64,000 nucleotides of DNA, taken from assembly GCA_014529385.2 (NCBI GenBank), contig CM043958.1, positions 139,130,398 to 139,194,397 on the forward strand, written 5' to 3'. Below, in pieces: positions 23,380 to 34,681 of the stretch. Made by a program: the position numbers and the translations under genes. Every line of letters starts with the position of its first letter. Within the stretch, counting starts at the first letter, position 1. Source of the DNA: Adiantum capillus-veneris (taxonomy: Eukaryota; Streptophyta; Polypodiopsida; Polypodiales; Pteridaceae). Below the pieces are notes generated by a model that was given only the letters and a program-made list of their open reading frames with translations, was not told the DNA's origin and searched no databases.

Positions 23380-24690
23380 TCAATGCTCACACAAGCTAAA
23401 CTCAAATATTTTAAGACAAGTAAGTAGCCCAAACACCGAGTTCTTTCATTCCTTTGTGATTCATATGACCAAGCCGGCCATGCCACAACCCATAGGAGGA
23501 ATCTCAACAAAATAAATGGATTTTCTTTTACAAAAAGGGAATAATGAGCCAAAATTTTTTCTTTTAGCATAAATGGAATTTTCTTTCACTGAAGAGACAT
23601 ACAAAGAGAATAATGCGCCAAACTTTTTTCCTTCAATATTACCAAATTTCCCTTGCAAATAATCTTGGAACCATAGCCAAAAACAATAGTTTATCCCAAA
23701 AATTGGCAAGTTGATCGGATAACACTACGCTCTTAGTCAAATTTGGCACATGTCTAACACCTCAACTCATAAACTTAGTGCCATTATGCATACATAACTT
23801 CACAACTCCAATACCACAAATGTCAAGCTGATATGCGTCACCTAGCTTGACCGGACCATGCATGGGAGCATAACTAGAGAACCATTCCCTATGGTGGGGA
23901 CCAACATGGAAACTAGCACCTAAGTGAATGATCTAGTTTTGTGCATAACACTCATCAAGAGCGAATAATGCATCTGGACTCAAGTCAACATTGAATATCA
24001 AGACATTTGGCAAATATGGCACATCAAGAACAACCTCTATTGGTGGAGACTCAACCACATTGAGCTTCTTGATCTTCACATTTCTCTTAGAAGGGTCATA
24101 CTTGACAATGGATTTACCCTTTTCATGTTGCAAAATGTGGAATTTTGTTTTCAAATGGCCTTTCTTGTGTGACAATGATAGCATTCTACATTTTGTAGGT
24201 TATATCTGTGACTCTTGCTACAAGCATTGTTGCAATCTTATGATTGACCGTGTGACTATGACTACAATTGATCTCTTTAATGAGCAAAGCACTGGTAACA
24301 CAAAAAAAACAAGCTTACACTTAGAGGTGCAATTTCTAACTTGGTAGTGTTAAACATGTCCCATGATGAAGACAAAGAATATAGCAAGAAAATAGCTTTC
24401 ATTATTGAGTCCCTTAGATGTAAGTTTTGTAAACAAGCTGTTAAACTCATTCAAGTGTGAACTGACATTGGTGTCCTCTTTCATATTTAAATCCATGACA
24501 TTTTTCATAAGAAAAGCCTTATTCAAGGCACTTTTGCCATCCCAAGATGAATATAATGACTCTCATAATCCCTTTGCAACAATCTTGTCCATAGTCGTAA
24601 AGAAAATAGACTCACCAAGGTGTAGGTGAATGGCTTCCATATCATAAACATCAAGATTTTCCCATCGATCATCTGTTGACTATTGGGTCA
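23380..24690 (-). pseudogene. Ty1/Copia relic 2: gag and protease
   Basis: From 24660 downward the gag UBN2-type capsid is readable (SALNKAFLMKNVMDLNMKED, then SSHLNEFNSLFTKLTSKGL). A CCHC nucleocapsid follows near 24150-24185, where a 2-bp insertion breaks CYHCHKKGHLKTK and the last cysteine reads Phe. Then come SIVKYDPSKRNVKIKKLNVV and a decayed protease/pre-integrase to 23380. The sequence is a sister of relic 1 and overlaps it in domain content, so it is a separate copy, not the other half of a split element. No LTR is seen. Confidence 0.8.
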
Positions 24691-24798
24691 ACAACACGAC
24701 ATAACTCAACAAAGATTTATTTTCTAAGAGTTATAGAATGCTGAGGATTATGGTTATAAACATCATTTGTAATAAGTATGTAGTCTAGTTGTAGAATC

Positions 24799-25631
24799 TG
24801 AGGTGCAATGGCACTTACACATTGTAAATACCATGCCATTTGACCCCTCAAACTCTATTTTTAGTTAACCTAGGGTAGCCTTATTATATAACGTACCTTG
24901 GTCACTTTTGTAAAAACATTTAGTCATAATTGAAGTTTAGCAGTTGTCATCTACTTTGTGAGAGAGAGAAAGAGAGTAAGTGTGAGATTCATCCTCACGC
25001 TACGCCCGGCTCGCTCATCGCATTGGAGATTCGATTGCACCATTTTTATAGGCTTGAGGAGAGCTATGCGACAACACCAAGCATTCCATGCGAGACGAAA
25101 CACATGCGCCAATGCACCTACAAGCTATTTGTGGTCGTAAGTGTATCAAATGATGTCTATTTTCAGTGTGTAAGTAGTCATCAAAATCATGGCAACATAA
25201 GCTACGCATAGGTACTCATAGATTTCAGTTTCGAGCATTTCAAAATTCTGCTCTGTCTTTATACTCATTTTTTGTAGATGGGTTGAGAGTGAGGGTTTTG
25301 AGTTTAGAGGCTTTGGGATAGGTGTATCCTAGTGGGGGGATGGTGCTCCTTAAGTTTCGTACGATTCTGGCATGATTTGATGGGTTTTCTTCCATTGTGT
25401 GTATGTAGGTAGGTAGTGTAGTTGAGAGCAATGAGATTCTAGATTGTGGTTTAGTTACCCTTCGAGAGTATTGTATGTGTAGGATGGTCTTATCCTGACA
25501 AGCTAAAAAGATTTTCTATGTGTGTCTATCGTGTCATTTGTGTCCTAGATTGACATGCACTTTATCTAGGTTGTGTTGATCTAAGTTGTGTTGCATGCAC
25601 TTTATGGGTGGTGTGATTCGCTCCCGCAACA
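24799..25631 (+). repeat. 5' LTR of element A, left edge approximate
   Basis: The right edge is set by the primer site: sequence ending CTCCCGCAACA is followed after one base by a tRNA-Asp-type primer-binding site. The left edge is uncertain, and TGAGGTGCAATGG at 24799 is a plausible TG start just after the Copia relic. The segment has no coding content and includes a GA-rich stretch at 24957-24977. Confidence 0.6.
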
Positions 25632-25632
25632 T

Positions 25633-25650
25633 TGGCGCCACTGCCGAGGA
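25633..25650 (+). other. Primer-binding site, tRNA-Asp type
   Basis: TGGCGCCACTGCCGAGGA is complementary to the 3' end of plant tRNA-Asp apart from three mismatches to TGGCGCCGTTGCCGGGGA. This primer is known from Athila-group elements. It fixes the plus-strand orientation of element A. Confidence 0.75.
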
Positions 25651-28480
25651 TACAAGGACTTAGGTAGGTATTCCTACTAACACTCGTGTAATGGTTGCTT
25701 GCTTTAGTTTTAGCTAAAGAAAGCATTTTTTTCAAGTGGATGCGGAAAAAGTTATTTCGAGATCAAGTGGATAGCCAGGAAGCGTGTGTCTTGCTGAGGG
25801 TCTGCGACTAGGTAGATTTAGTTAGGATTTGTAATATTCGTGGTAGATTAGAGTAGTTGGTGGTGGTTGAGTGATTTGTGAGGTGATAAAAGCGTCTGCT
25901 AGACCGTGTGTGGCATTGAAGCGTTTTTCTACTCATAGATGCAAAATCCCTTATGATGTGTAGAAGTAGATTTAGGTAAGTGATCTGATTCTAATCTAGA
26001 GCTATTCATTACTAATTTATTTGTTGATGTGCTTGTTTGCATTTGAAATCATGAAAAAGTTTGTTTTTGAGGGTACAAATGCATTAAACAAGCTTCTGTT
26101 GATAATTTTTCATGATTGATTGGTGTTGTTCATATAAGAAGGCATGTGAAAGGGTTCTATGAACTAACTAAAATTTTGTAAACTTGGACATTATACACGT
26201 ATAATGTCTCAAGGAGCATCTAAATACCGAATCTAAAAATTCTGACTGCACCAGTGTGTCTAAAAAGGGTGTTTTACTCTCAGCATTAAACAAGCTTCTG
26301 TTGATAATTTTTCATGATTGATCGGTGTTGTGCATACAAGAAGGCATGTGAAAGGGTTCTATGAAGAAAAACTGAAATTTTGTAAACTTGGACACTATAT
26401 GCGTATAATGTCTCAAGGGGCATTCGGATACCAAATCTAAAAAGTTTGACTGCACCAGTGTGTTTAGAAAGGGTGTTTTAGTCTCAATACAGATTGAAAC
26501 CAGAGTTTTGACCAACTCTAGACACCCAAAAGACAAAAGACCGAGTGTCAAAAATGGAAAAAAGAGAAACTTTTGATTTTGAGCACATTTTTAGATGAAA
26601 ATTGGAAGAAGTGCTTAAAAACCAGTACTTCAAACTTGGGGATGCTTGTGAATGAATTCTGTCCAAAAATTCATCAGCAGACATCATACGCGTATGATGT
26701 CTGAGGGGCAATTTTGGCAGCAAATTTAAACTTTTACATCCATCTTCTGCCTATTGTGATGAGCACATACACCACATTTGATATCATTTGGGCTTATAGA
26801 TTGAGAGTTAAGGGGATCTTACTCTTTCAGGGGATTTCCTTGTCAAAAATTGATGATTTTGTGCATTTTTTACATCCAAAATTTGATGTGAGCACATATT
26901 CTTGTTGTACACTCCAAGGGGCACCTATGGAAGAAACAAAAGTCCATGGACATCATACACGTATGATGTGTTAGAGGCCAAATATGAGGTCAAAAGTTAC
27001 AATTGAGTGCACCCTTGTGATCTACAACATTTAGGGAGTATATGGGCCAAATTTCATTGAATTTGAAGCATTTTTTAGCTTGCAAATACCATAAGACAGA
27101 TCTAGGCAAAGTGTTTGCTTGAATTGGCCATAAATTGCACAAAAATTGGTCGAATTCAATTTTGGAAGTTGTTGTGAGTTGCCAGTGTAGTGAGGAACCT
27201 CTGGAGTGAAATTCACTTCATTCTGATCAAGTAGACATCATATGCGTATAATGTCTAAAGGGCACTTTTAGAGACCAAATTGAGATCTGAGCGTACCAGG
27301 GTGTTAAGCATCACAAGACAAGCTGACATACCAAATTTTGTCAAGATCTGAGCACATAGACATTATACACATATAATGTGTCATGCCAAGATCTGAAAGT
27401 CAAATTTCACTTTTGACCACATAGGAGGGTTGGAAATGATGTTTTAAGCCTATTTGCAAAATTTCATGTCATTCTAAGCCAAAAGTCTTTATACGCATAT
27501 AATGTCTTAGTAGCCATATCTGGGTCAAAACAAACATTTGGGCATACCTCAATATCCTAGAGCATAAAAGAAGTCCCTAGTAAAAATTTCATTGCATTTG
27601 GAGCTCATTTGAGCTTGTAAAGGCCAGAAGACAGATCTGGACAGATTCATTCTTGTATTGATCATAACTTACCCAAAAAATGTCCAAATTGAACTTTGAA
27701 AGTTGCTGAGAGTTGCTTGAGTGATAGAGAGTCAGTGGGACAAAAGTCACCTCATTCTGCCACAAAATACTTTATACGCATATAATGTCTCAAGTGTCAA
27801 AATAAAGGTTAGGATCATAAACTGAGACTTGCAATGGGTAGAAGAGATTGAGGGGAGTCTATAGTTTAAGTTTGGAGCAAATCTACGACAGGAGACATTA
27901 TACGCGTATAAAGTCTTCAGGCATAGGTTGAGTGAGAAAAAACTATTTTGGCCATAACTTGAGCTTTCGGTATCGGATTCAAAAACTTTTTTGATCAAAA
28001 TGAAGCTCCAGAGTAGCTCTACAAGTTTCAGTGTCAATCCTAAACAACAATAAAGACCCCTATCCCCTATGGGGTCATTCATTGTTGTTCATTGCTCGAA
28101 AGAAAGTTGTTTAAGGCCTCAAAATTCATTCGACGTTAGAGACAATTTGAGAGAATTGTGAGAAAACGGTCACGGTTTTGGACATAGTTTTGACTTTTCC
28201 CTAACCAAAGCACTTGGTATAAGTCTTATTACATCAAGCTAATGCTACTAAGTCTAGAGATCATATTCTCTTTAGAGTCAAACTCAGCTTACACAAGCTT
28301 CAAGATCCCAACGATAGAGGAGCATCTATCCTCAATGGATCTTCCAAACTTGCAATTGATAAAGACCAATTTTGTAGAGAGAGTTTGGATGATAGGTCAT
28401 GAGAGTGAAGGACTGTATAGCACATATGCATACAAATCATGTAGTGTAAGAGATGGAGTTGATGGGTGATTCAAGGAACA
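25651..28480 (+). other. Long non-coding leader of element A
   Basis: About 2.8 kb follow the primer site with no open frame worth naming. A near-repeat of 180-200 bp occurs at 26080-26270 and 26285-26475 (CATTAAACAAGCTTCTGTTG shared). The main feature is the palindrome array at 26187-27915. Text such as GAATTTGAAGCATTTTTTAG recurs loosely between palindromes, suggesting a diverged tandem repeat. Confidence 0.6.
26187..27915. repeat. Nine spaced palindromes, ACATNATACGCGTATNATGT type
   Basis: Sites are at 26187, 26391, 26680, 26949, 27234, 27359, 27485, 27768 and 27894 (each 22 bp). The site at 26680-26701 is a perfect palindrome around ATACGCGTAT. The others keep 8-10-bp arms around a GC or AC centre. 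Spacings are 204, 289, 269, 285, 125, 126, 283 and 126 bp, so two sizes (about 285 and 126) dominate. The flanks between sites are much less conserved than the sites. Confidence 0.9.
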
Positions 28481-28878
28481 AATGTAGCACATGTGACATC
28501 AAAGGACATCTCAATAGCCTCCACATTTCCAAGAAGGGTTTTCAATGTAGAAGCTTGTCCACTCATACCTTACTGTGTTGAGTGCGTGAGTGTCTTTTGG
28601 ACTTCCTCCTTCACTTACCACTATACTACAATGACTTCGACTCTTATGCTCACCTATACCAACATGAGCGATACACGTAATTATGCTCAACTCTTCCAGC
28701 TTGAGCAATACCTAGAATAATTAAGACACTTAGACCACAAAGAATATTACATGAAGGTTTGGGACTAGCACCTCATTTATTTAGTGGCTTAGCTACCCCA
28801 CTCTGACTTTTATGCCATGTATTTTTAATGGCGACTTGGACTTACCTCTTCAAGGCTAGAAACCCAATTCCATAAGTT
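28481..28878 (+). other. Unassigned stretch, possibly eroded gag
   Basis: A CX2CX4H-like stretch (CSTCDIKGHLNSLHI) is readable at about 28480-28530, but the frame is short and the final Cys is absent. The rest to 28878 is non-coding. The opposite-strand element E begins here. Confidence 0.3.
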
Positions 28879-30636
28879 CTAGAGATTTAGGCCTCTTCCA
28901 TTGTGTTGGTCTTTGTATGCCACCATTTTGTCGAGTAGGTTGGAATATTTTGGCTCCTCTTGACTTGCTTGGTGTATGTTTACACTGCTTTGTGAAACAA
29001 GTCCTCCAGATCTTGTAGGGACTGATGTAGCCTTTGGTTTATCTTGCATGAGAAGCGGTTGAATCTGTGTGTGTGTTATTTGTGATTGAGTTTCCACTAG
29101 AGATTTTGAAACCCATCCTGTTTTTGGTCCTTGGGTGACCTTATTTGGCATTTTACCTTATTCTATAGTTTGATGGACACTAGGATTTGGTATCTATACC
29201 TGATGATTTTCATTGTAAAAGCCTTGCTTTTGCAGTTGAAGACAAGGTATCCAGAGGTTGTCGTAGCCTTGGTTGCAATTGCATTTTGTTGGCTCTTGGT
29301 TGTCATTGCTTGCCTTGTGCTGTATGATTTCTCTTGGTTGTTCAAGATTGAGCTACAATTTTTGGTAACCATATTTGAGTGCTACCTGCATAAAATCCTT
29401 GTGCTTCGAGTAACTTGACTGGAATTATCTGCTGCTGCATCTATTTGTGTTGGGTATCTTTGTTGAAGTCTGACTTTGACACCCATACTTGTCGCATTGC
29501 TTGTTTCTTTGATCTTTTCTTTTGCCTATTGTGGTTGTTCTTTCTCTTGCTAGAGTTGTTTCTCTTTTGTTTATAGCGCGTCTTGTTCTTTGTAGAACTT
29601 GTTGGTTGAGGTGAGTAGATCTAGGCTGTTACTTTAGGCTTTTTGGCCCAAACATAGCGTTTCCTTGGAATTAGCCCTGAGCAATGATTGACTCATTTGA
29701 TGCTACCCACCCTGTCACTTTTTGTTGTTGAGACTGAACTTGTGCTTTATGTATCCAAACAGGGTCTTTGACTTTGATGTGCTCTTTGGATACGAACACT
29801 TGGTTGATTCCCTTTGCCTTCTTCTTGATTCTTTTTTGTGATAAAAACTTTGGTTGATAGACTTTTTGTTTTGGTTTCCATTGCAGGGTCGATGGTTTGG
29901 ATATAGATGTAGACGCTACACGGGAAGTTTGATGGAATCTCGTTGACGGTAAAGTCATCTTGCAAGGTTGATCTTCTTCAGTATTTCCTTTAGCTTTACC
30001 CTTTTCCACGATGGTCGGAGATTCTTTCTCCACATGGGTTTGAGAAGATTCATGGACTCTTACAGTTGTTATTGTTGTTGTTATTGAAGCTTTTGATTGT
30101 TGTCAAAAGAAGATGTTCCTCTAGCTTTCTGTCAGGACCAGACTCTCTCCAAAGCTAGGAATCGACATTTTTGAACTTGTGTACACGATGTCCGCTAGCT
30201 CTTTGATTGGTGGCTTTCCCATTATGATCCACGTTCCATAAGTCATTAGATTCTTTATCGCTTTTGGATATATCACAGTTGAACATGTTATGTTGAGTCT
30301 TGTTTCTCCACATATGCTAAATTTGATTGTCATAGGAGACAATTTCTCTTCTTCCTTATTCCTATTCTTGTCTTGATCTTGCATTTGTTGAAGATTTGCT
30401 GTTGAACTTGGAAACTTTTCTCCTTCATCTGCTTTCATTTGCACTTTTTCTGGAGTCGGCTTTTTTGAAATAGCTTTTGTCGATTCTTCAGGTATGTCAA
30501 TGATGACATATTCTCCTTGTTGCTTTTCTTTCTTCATGTTCACTTTGACATCATGCTCCATGATGTAGCTATCTGTTTCACCTTTTTTGATTTCACACTC
30601 ACAAACCTTGTTAGCTTCCTTCAACACCTTTATCAT
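28879..30636 (-). pseudogene. Lys/Gln/Ser-rich tail ORF of element E
   Basis: The open pieces 30636-30121, 30033-29671 and 29151-28879 are all in one frame, separated by stops, so a single protein of roughly 585 codons is likely. It begins MIKVLKEANKVCECEIKKGE, is strongly charged (NRNKEEEKLSP), then turns into KPKQKVYQPKFLSQKRIKKK and a Gln/Thr-rich end. I recognise no domain. It occupies the place where RT would be expected after protease. It could be a degenerate RT spacer, a replaced pol, or a family-specific ORF. The middle (29160-29670) is the most eroded part. Confidence 0.5.
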
Positions 30637-30689
30637 AAATCAGGGAATTATATCATAGCCATCTTCATCGCAAAATTTGGTGTTGGTCG

Positions 30690-31288
30690 CCTCATTTACA
30701 CAGACATCAAGAGTCGCCAGTATTTGATCCCATCCAAAGGGTTCAAATATAACTCCTCTAGGAATGGTTCCTTAATATAAGCTTCATCTTCTACTGAAAG
30801 CTTTAGGATGCAATCTTCCTTTCTAAGACTTCCGCACTTCAAAGCTCCGCACATCCCAATATGCGCTTTGTTTTGCAACCAAGCAGGTATCTCGGTTTCT
30901 TGTTCAGTTGTGGGGTGTAATTCTTCCCACGGGGTTCACTCTATATCTCTATAACTTTGATCCTGTGATCCTTGTGTCTTAAGTAGATATAGTCATAGCC
31001 CCAATCTTGTACCATTTTGAGCTGATGCATAAATAGTCTGTCCAATATGATATCAAAATTGCCGCTCTCATTGAAATTCATAATAGCGAATGTGTGTTCA
31101 TATGCGATTCCGCAAGAGGTTAAAGAGGTTACTACAATTTGCTCCAAAATGCCAATAGGTCTCTCCGAGTACCCATCCGCTAATTGAAGTTTCATTCTAG
31201 TTTTTCTTAGAGCAGGCTTTTCCCATTTTTCCCACATTGCTTTGGTGGCTATGGCAATTTCAGCTCCACTATCCAATATTGCTACCAT
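30690..31288 (-). pseudogene. Retropepsin of element E
   Basis: The reading starts MVAILDSGAEIAIATKAMWE, with the intact Asp-Ser-Gly-Ala active-site loop. It continues KLQLADGYSERPIGILEQIV, then IILDRLFMHQLKMVQDWGYD and YIYLRHKDHR. After a frameshift the linker CGALKCGSLRKEDCIL matches element D at 57370-57410 (CGASQCGSLK). A retropepsin dimer would process the gag-pol polyprotein. The expected Gly-Arg in IILGRPFM has changed to Asp-Arg, which may weaken it. This is the best preserved protease active site of its family in the window. Confidence 0.8.
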
Positions 31289-31824
31289 CTTTACTTCTTT
31301 CTACTCCATAGGCAAGGTTGTGTTTGTCCACCAAGACTAAACCTCCAGAGTTAGTCTTTGACTCTTTAGGTCCCTTTGCGTTTTTCTTGCTTTCTTGCTT
31401 TTGTCTAAGCTGTTCTCTTGTTTGATTCAGTTCATTTTCCAAAGCAGCTTTCTCTTGTAGCCTCTTTGCTTTCATTTTGTCCCTTTTAGCTTTCCACGAT
31501 TTTCTTCTCGTTCTCATCGATAAGTTTTTGATTTCTGTTTGAACACACAGTGTGGCTTCCTCCTCAACGACTGCATTTTTGGCAGCTTCTTGAGCTTGAG
31601 CTCAAGTCATTACCTTTTAAGGAATGGCGGGTTCTACCTCGAATCCGCTTGAAGAAGGCATCACACCTAAAATATTCATTATTGCTTTCCCTTTGTAGTC
31701 TGGTTTTTTAGCACAGTGTTGGCGTAGATGGTCTCTCCCACAACCGTCCACAGAATACAAATAATTCTACTTGTGGACCCTTATTTGGACAGCTTTGTGC
31801 CCAATGCTCACCTCTGCATTCATA
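31269..31824 (-). pseudogene. Nucleocapsid end and basic linker of element E
   Basis: At 31800-31770 a knuckle-like CRGEHWAQSCPNKGP is readable out of frame. Lower down, RRKSWKAKRDKMKAKRLQEK leads into ENELNQTREQLRQKQESKK, a basic coiled-coil-like stretch. Element D has the same feature at 55760-55880 (WNSWKARKARMKSRRERE). It separates zinc knuckle and protease, probably binding RNA. Confidence 0.6.
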
Positions 31825-32927
31825 TCATGGACCTTCTTGTTTCACAACTGGCGATCCAGCTAATGGTTTTTCTTGCCTGGTAAGAATGTTCTTTGAACCA
31901 TACTCCTTATTGGCTATAAACATGAGCATATTCGCATCCATGGAGTACTGATTTCTTTTAGGTTGTGGCACATGTTTTGGCTGAGTGTAGTTGGCTACAA
32001 ATCTACCATCATTTTGAAGAGGTGGTTGTTGCCCTAGCATATGTTGCAGTTTTGGTTGAGTGTTACACCATGGAGTGGGGTGATCCCCTCCACAGGTATT
32101 ACATCTCCTCAATTGAGGTTGTCGTACATTCAGGTTTTGTTTGTAGCCTTGGTTTATTCTTCTAATTACACCCTCGACCACTTGACCAATGATTGGTTCC
32201 CAAGGAGTTTGAACATTTGTCTTTGTTGTTAATTCGCTATTTGAAGGTGAGGCACTACTAGTCACTTTTTTTGTATCTTCTGTCTCCTCTCCGTAGGCCT
32301 TACAATTGTCAACTAGATATAGAGCTTCTCTAGTGACTTGCTCAAACGTTGTGCATCCTTTTAAAAGTAGGTCCTTTTTGAGAGTTTCATTCACCAAGCC
32401 CTCTATGAAGAGAACTGATAGCATCTCATCTTGTGGTATCTCTCTCAGAGGACATCTCTCTATGTATTGTTTGAAGTGAAGCAAAGCTTCCTTCACTCTT
32501 TTGTTTGTTTTTTTGTTTAAAAGCGTAGATGTATGACAATGTGTTATGTTTGATTCCCCTTTTTGAGAACTCGTCTACAAATTCATGTAAGAGTTGTGCT
32601 ATGTTTAGAAATTCATCTCTATTCAATGGTTGGAACCAAGATAAGGCTGCTCCTTCCAATGTCAACCCAAATCCCTCATACTGAGTATGGAAATCTGCAA
32701 TCTGTTCATCCCTCAAAACTTGTTTGAAGAGAGAGACATGAGCATATGGATCCACTAATCCATCGTATTTTATTTTTGACACATTGAGCCACTTGATATG
32801 GTCTTAATCATTGTGGTTCAATCACCAATCTAACCAATTTGTGGTCTCTTGCAAAGACGTCTCTCATCCTCTCCTCTAGTCTTGGAGAAAATCCCGATGG
32901 AATCTTCTTTGATGTGTATTCCGACAT
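31825..32927 (-). pseudogene. Gag capsid and zinc knuckle of element E
   Basis: The start at 32927 gives MSEYTSKKIPSGFSPRLEER. The capsid reads YDGLVDPYAHVSLFKQVLRD, FHTQYEGFGLTLEGAALSWF and EFVDEFSKRGIKHNTLSYIY. After a frameshift at an A/T-rich Lys repeat (KQKNKQKS) near 32500 it continues IERCPLREIPQDEMLSVLFI and TREALYLVDNCKAYGEETED. The nucleocapsid has CNTCGGDHPTPWC, a CX2CX3HX4C knuckle one residue shorter than usual. There are two frames and few stops, so this is one of the less damaged gags here. Confidence 0.85.
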
Positions 32928-32949
32928 CTTTCTTTACTAAAAGTAAGTA

Positions 32950-33286
32950 CAGATCAGAGTATCCTTGTACATATATCTCTCTAGGTCACTTGGATTGACA
33001 AGTTTGTACTCTCTCCATACTTATCTACCATCAAAACTTGCACTTCATGGGCATCTGTATATGTGAATGCATAAAGGTTCTTATCGGTGGTCAACTCTCT
33101 AGCATTGGCTTCCACACACTTTAGAATATACATGGATCCCCGTTTGTGAATCTTTATATGCCCTCATGAGCATAATCTGTAAGCACCTCCATGGATTCAT
33201 TGGATTTTATGAATCTCACATTCGGTTTGTCGATTTTTCATGTCTTTGAGTAGAGTAGAGAACCCTGGTAGTGGATGATTTGTCAT
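32950..33286 (-). pseudogene. N-terminal ORF1 domain of element E
   Basis: The minus strand from 33286 reads MTNHPLPGFSTLLKDMKNRQ, and further on HIKIHKRGSMYILKCVEANA and DAHEVQVLMVDKYGESTNLS. Element C has a similar arrangement upstream of its capsid (NKQGKMYMDRNGTQYVQVKN at about 50330). The domain precedes the capsid in both and matches no family I know. Stops interrupt it here. Confidence 0.45.
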
Positions 33287-34058
33287 GTTTGAAGCTCACT
33301 CAAAACTCTCAAGATAGCCCTTGACAAACCCACTTTGTCTTAGTGCAACTTATCCCCTTTTTGGCCTTGGTGAGGTCTCTCAAAAGTCAAGAATCTGTGA
33401 CTCTTTCGGTTTTTGAAACTAGTTCTGGGTGCCCTAAAATTTTGGATTCAGGAAACCGAGAAAAATTCAGCTCTTAATGGAGTGCCCTTGAGTTTAAGTG
33501 TTGTTTCTACGTTTACGAACACTAATGGGATGCTCACAAACACTAATGGAACGCCTTCATTTTTTTCCATGAATAAGAACCTTTGATAAATGCCCCCTAA
33601 CCCTTTCTTTACCTTGGATTTTTTTTCATGAATAAAGGTTTAAGAGTCTTTAGTAAATTCCCCCTAACCCTTTCTTTACCTTGGATTTTTTCAAAAACTC
33701 ACCTATAAAACCTCACATCACGCCGCGGGGCTCCATGCAGTTTGCTCGTCCTCTTAATCCTCCCCCCGAGTACAAATAGCCCCTTAAAACCACTTTATTA
33801 AGCCTTACTCTGACAAATTAGCCCTATGTTCGTCCTACCCTACTAACACTAGACCGTTGGCTCCCTCACACACAGTAACATCCCCTTCGTGGCTTCCTTC
33901 TCGCCTTCCAGCACTCCCACCTTCATCCCCTCTATCAAGCCTTCTCCCCATATCCACTAAGCTCTCCTAACACGCTCTGCTAACACACTTTTCCCTCGCG
34001 TTCTGACTATCATTTCTGCCTTTCTGCTCGCACGCTATACACGCCCTTCCGCTCACAT
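33287..34058. other. Non-coding stretch with a 67-bp duplication
   Basis: CCCCCTAACCCTTTCTTTACC plus a T-run occurs at 33593 and again at 33660. A TATA-like CCTATAAAACC lies near 33705. From about 33720 the plus strand becomes C-rich and G-poor, the composition of the Penelope-like element that follows, so this may be its 5' region. Confidence 0.5.
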
Positions 34059-34681
34059 GCTATACACACCCCCACCGAGCGATTACACCCAACTGCGACA
34101 GCTACTTTCATGCTTCTCTCTCTTGCGCCAACCACCATCACAATCGATGTAACACCTGCAACCTCACAATTCTAAGGGCGGTTACAGACTGGCTGCCCAA
34201 ACTTGGGCGGCAGGTACGTGAGCTGAGCTGGCCGCCAGATGCCAAAAGATTATTCGCTCCGTGAGATGCGTGCTGGACAACTCCATGGACTGCCAAGCTC
34301 CCCCGCCCATCCACGGGCAGGGGTTGAACCTCAGGCCCCACCTTAAAAGACAAAGAACGTAACCAATAGAACACGGCTGCTCTACATGTAAGTGGGGTCG
34401 CTTTTATTGATATAAGACGTCTTGGGCATAATCATTGTGTAAAGCCTCCCCGCCCGTCCCCTGAGTGGATGGGCAGAGGCTTCGGCAGTCTGTAACCGCC
34501 CTAATCCATATCAAACTACAGGTTTTTTTAGCGTGCTATACACACCCCCACCGACTACACCCAGCTACTACATCTACTTTCATGCTTCTCTCGCCTGCGC
34601 CAACCACCCACACTGAACCCGCAGCCTGTAACACCCACATCCTCATAGCTCTAATATGTATCAAACTACAGGTTTTTTTAG
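34059..34681. repeat. 147-bp tandem duplication, first copy split by a TIR element
   Basis: GCTATACACACCCCCACCGA starts at 34059 and at 34535. Both copies continue through CTACTTTCATGCTTCTCTC to ATCAAACTACAGGTTTTTTT. In the first copy the text is interrupted after ...TTCTAA at 34175 and resumes with TAATCC at 34502. The second copy is uninterrupted at the same place (CTCTAATATG). The pair lies just upstream of the Penelope-like element and may be part of its terminal repeat. Confidence 0.85.
34176..34501. mobile_element. 326-bp TIR element, PIF/Harbinger (Tourist)-like MITE
   Basis: The ends are perfect 16-bp inverted repeats: GGGCGGTTACAGACTG at 34176-34191 and its complement at 34486-34501. 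The flanks carry TAA at 34173-34175 and 34502-34504, and the uninterrupted second copy of the surrounding duplication has one TAA, so the target duplication is TAA. A GG-rich TIR plus a TWA target site is the PIF/Harbinger pattern. There is no coding capacity. A tRNA-like B-box phrase (GGTTCAACCCC, minus strand, about 34325) occurs inside but the TIRs decide the class. Confidence 0.8.

Larger units (their letters stand above)
28879..33286 (-). mobile_element. Ty3/Gypsy element E: gag-protease with unusual tail, no RT
   Basis: From 33286 downward: an N-terminal region like that of element C, capsid, zinc knuckle, basic linker, retropepsin, then a ~580-codon hydrophilic tail. No RT, RNase H or integrase is seen. 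No LTR or primer site was found on either side. It faces element A head to head, and the two meet near 28880. It is probably a truncated or non-autonomous member of the gag family shared with C, D and the 9541-10262 piece. Confidence 0.7.

Noticed and set aside
26187-27915. CRISPR-like array
   Set aside because: Repeats are palindromes 125-290 bp apart in a plant retroelement leader, with no uniform short spacers and no cas-like gene.
34120-34400. tRNA-derived SINE on the minus strand
   Set aside because: A B-box-like phrase is present, but perfect terminal inverted repeats and a TAA target duplication identify a TIR element instead.
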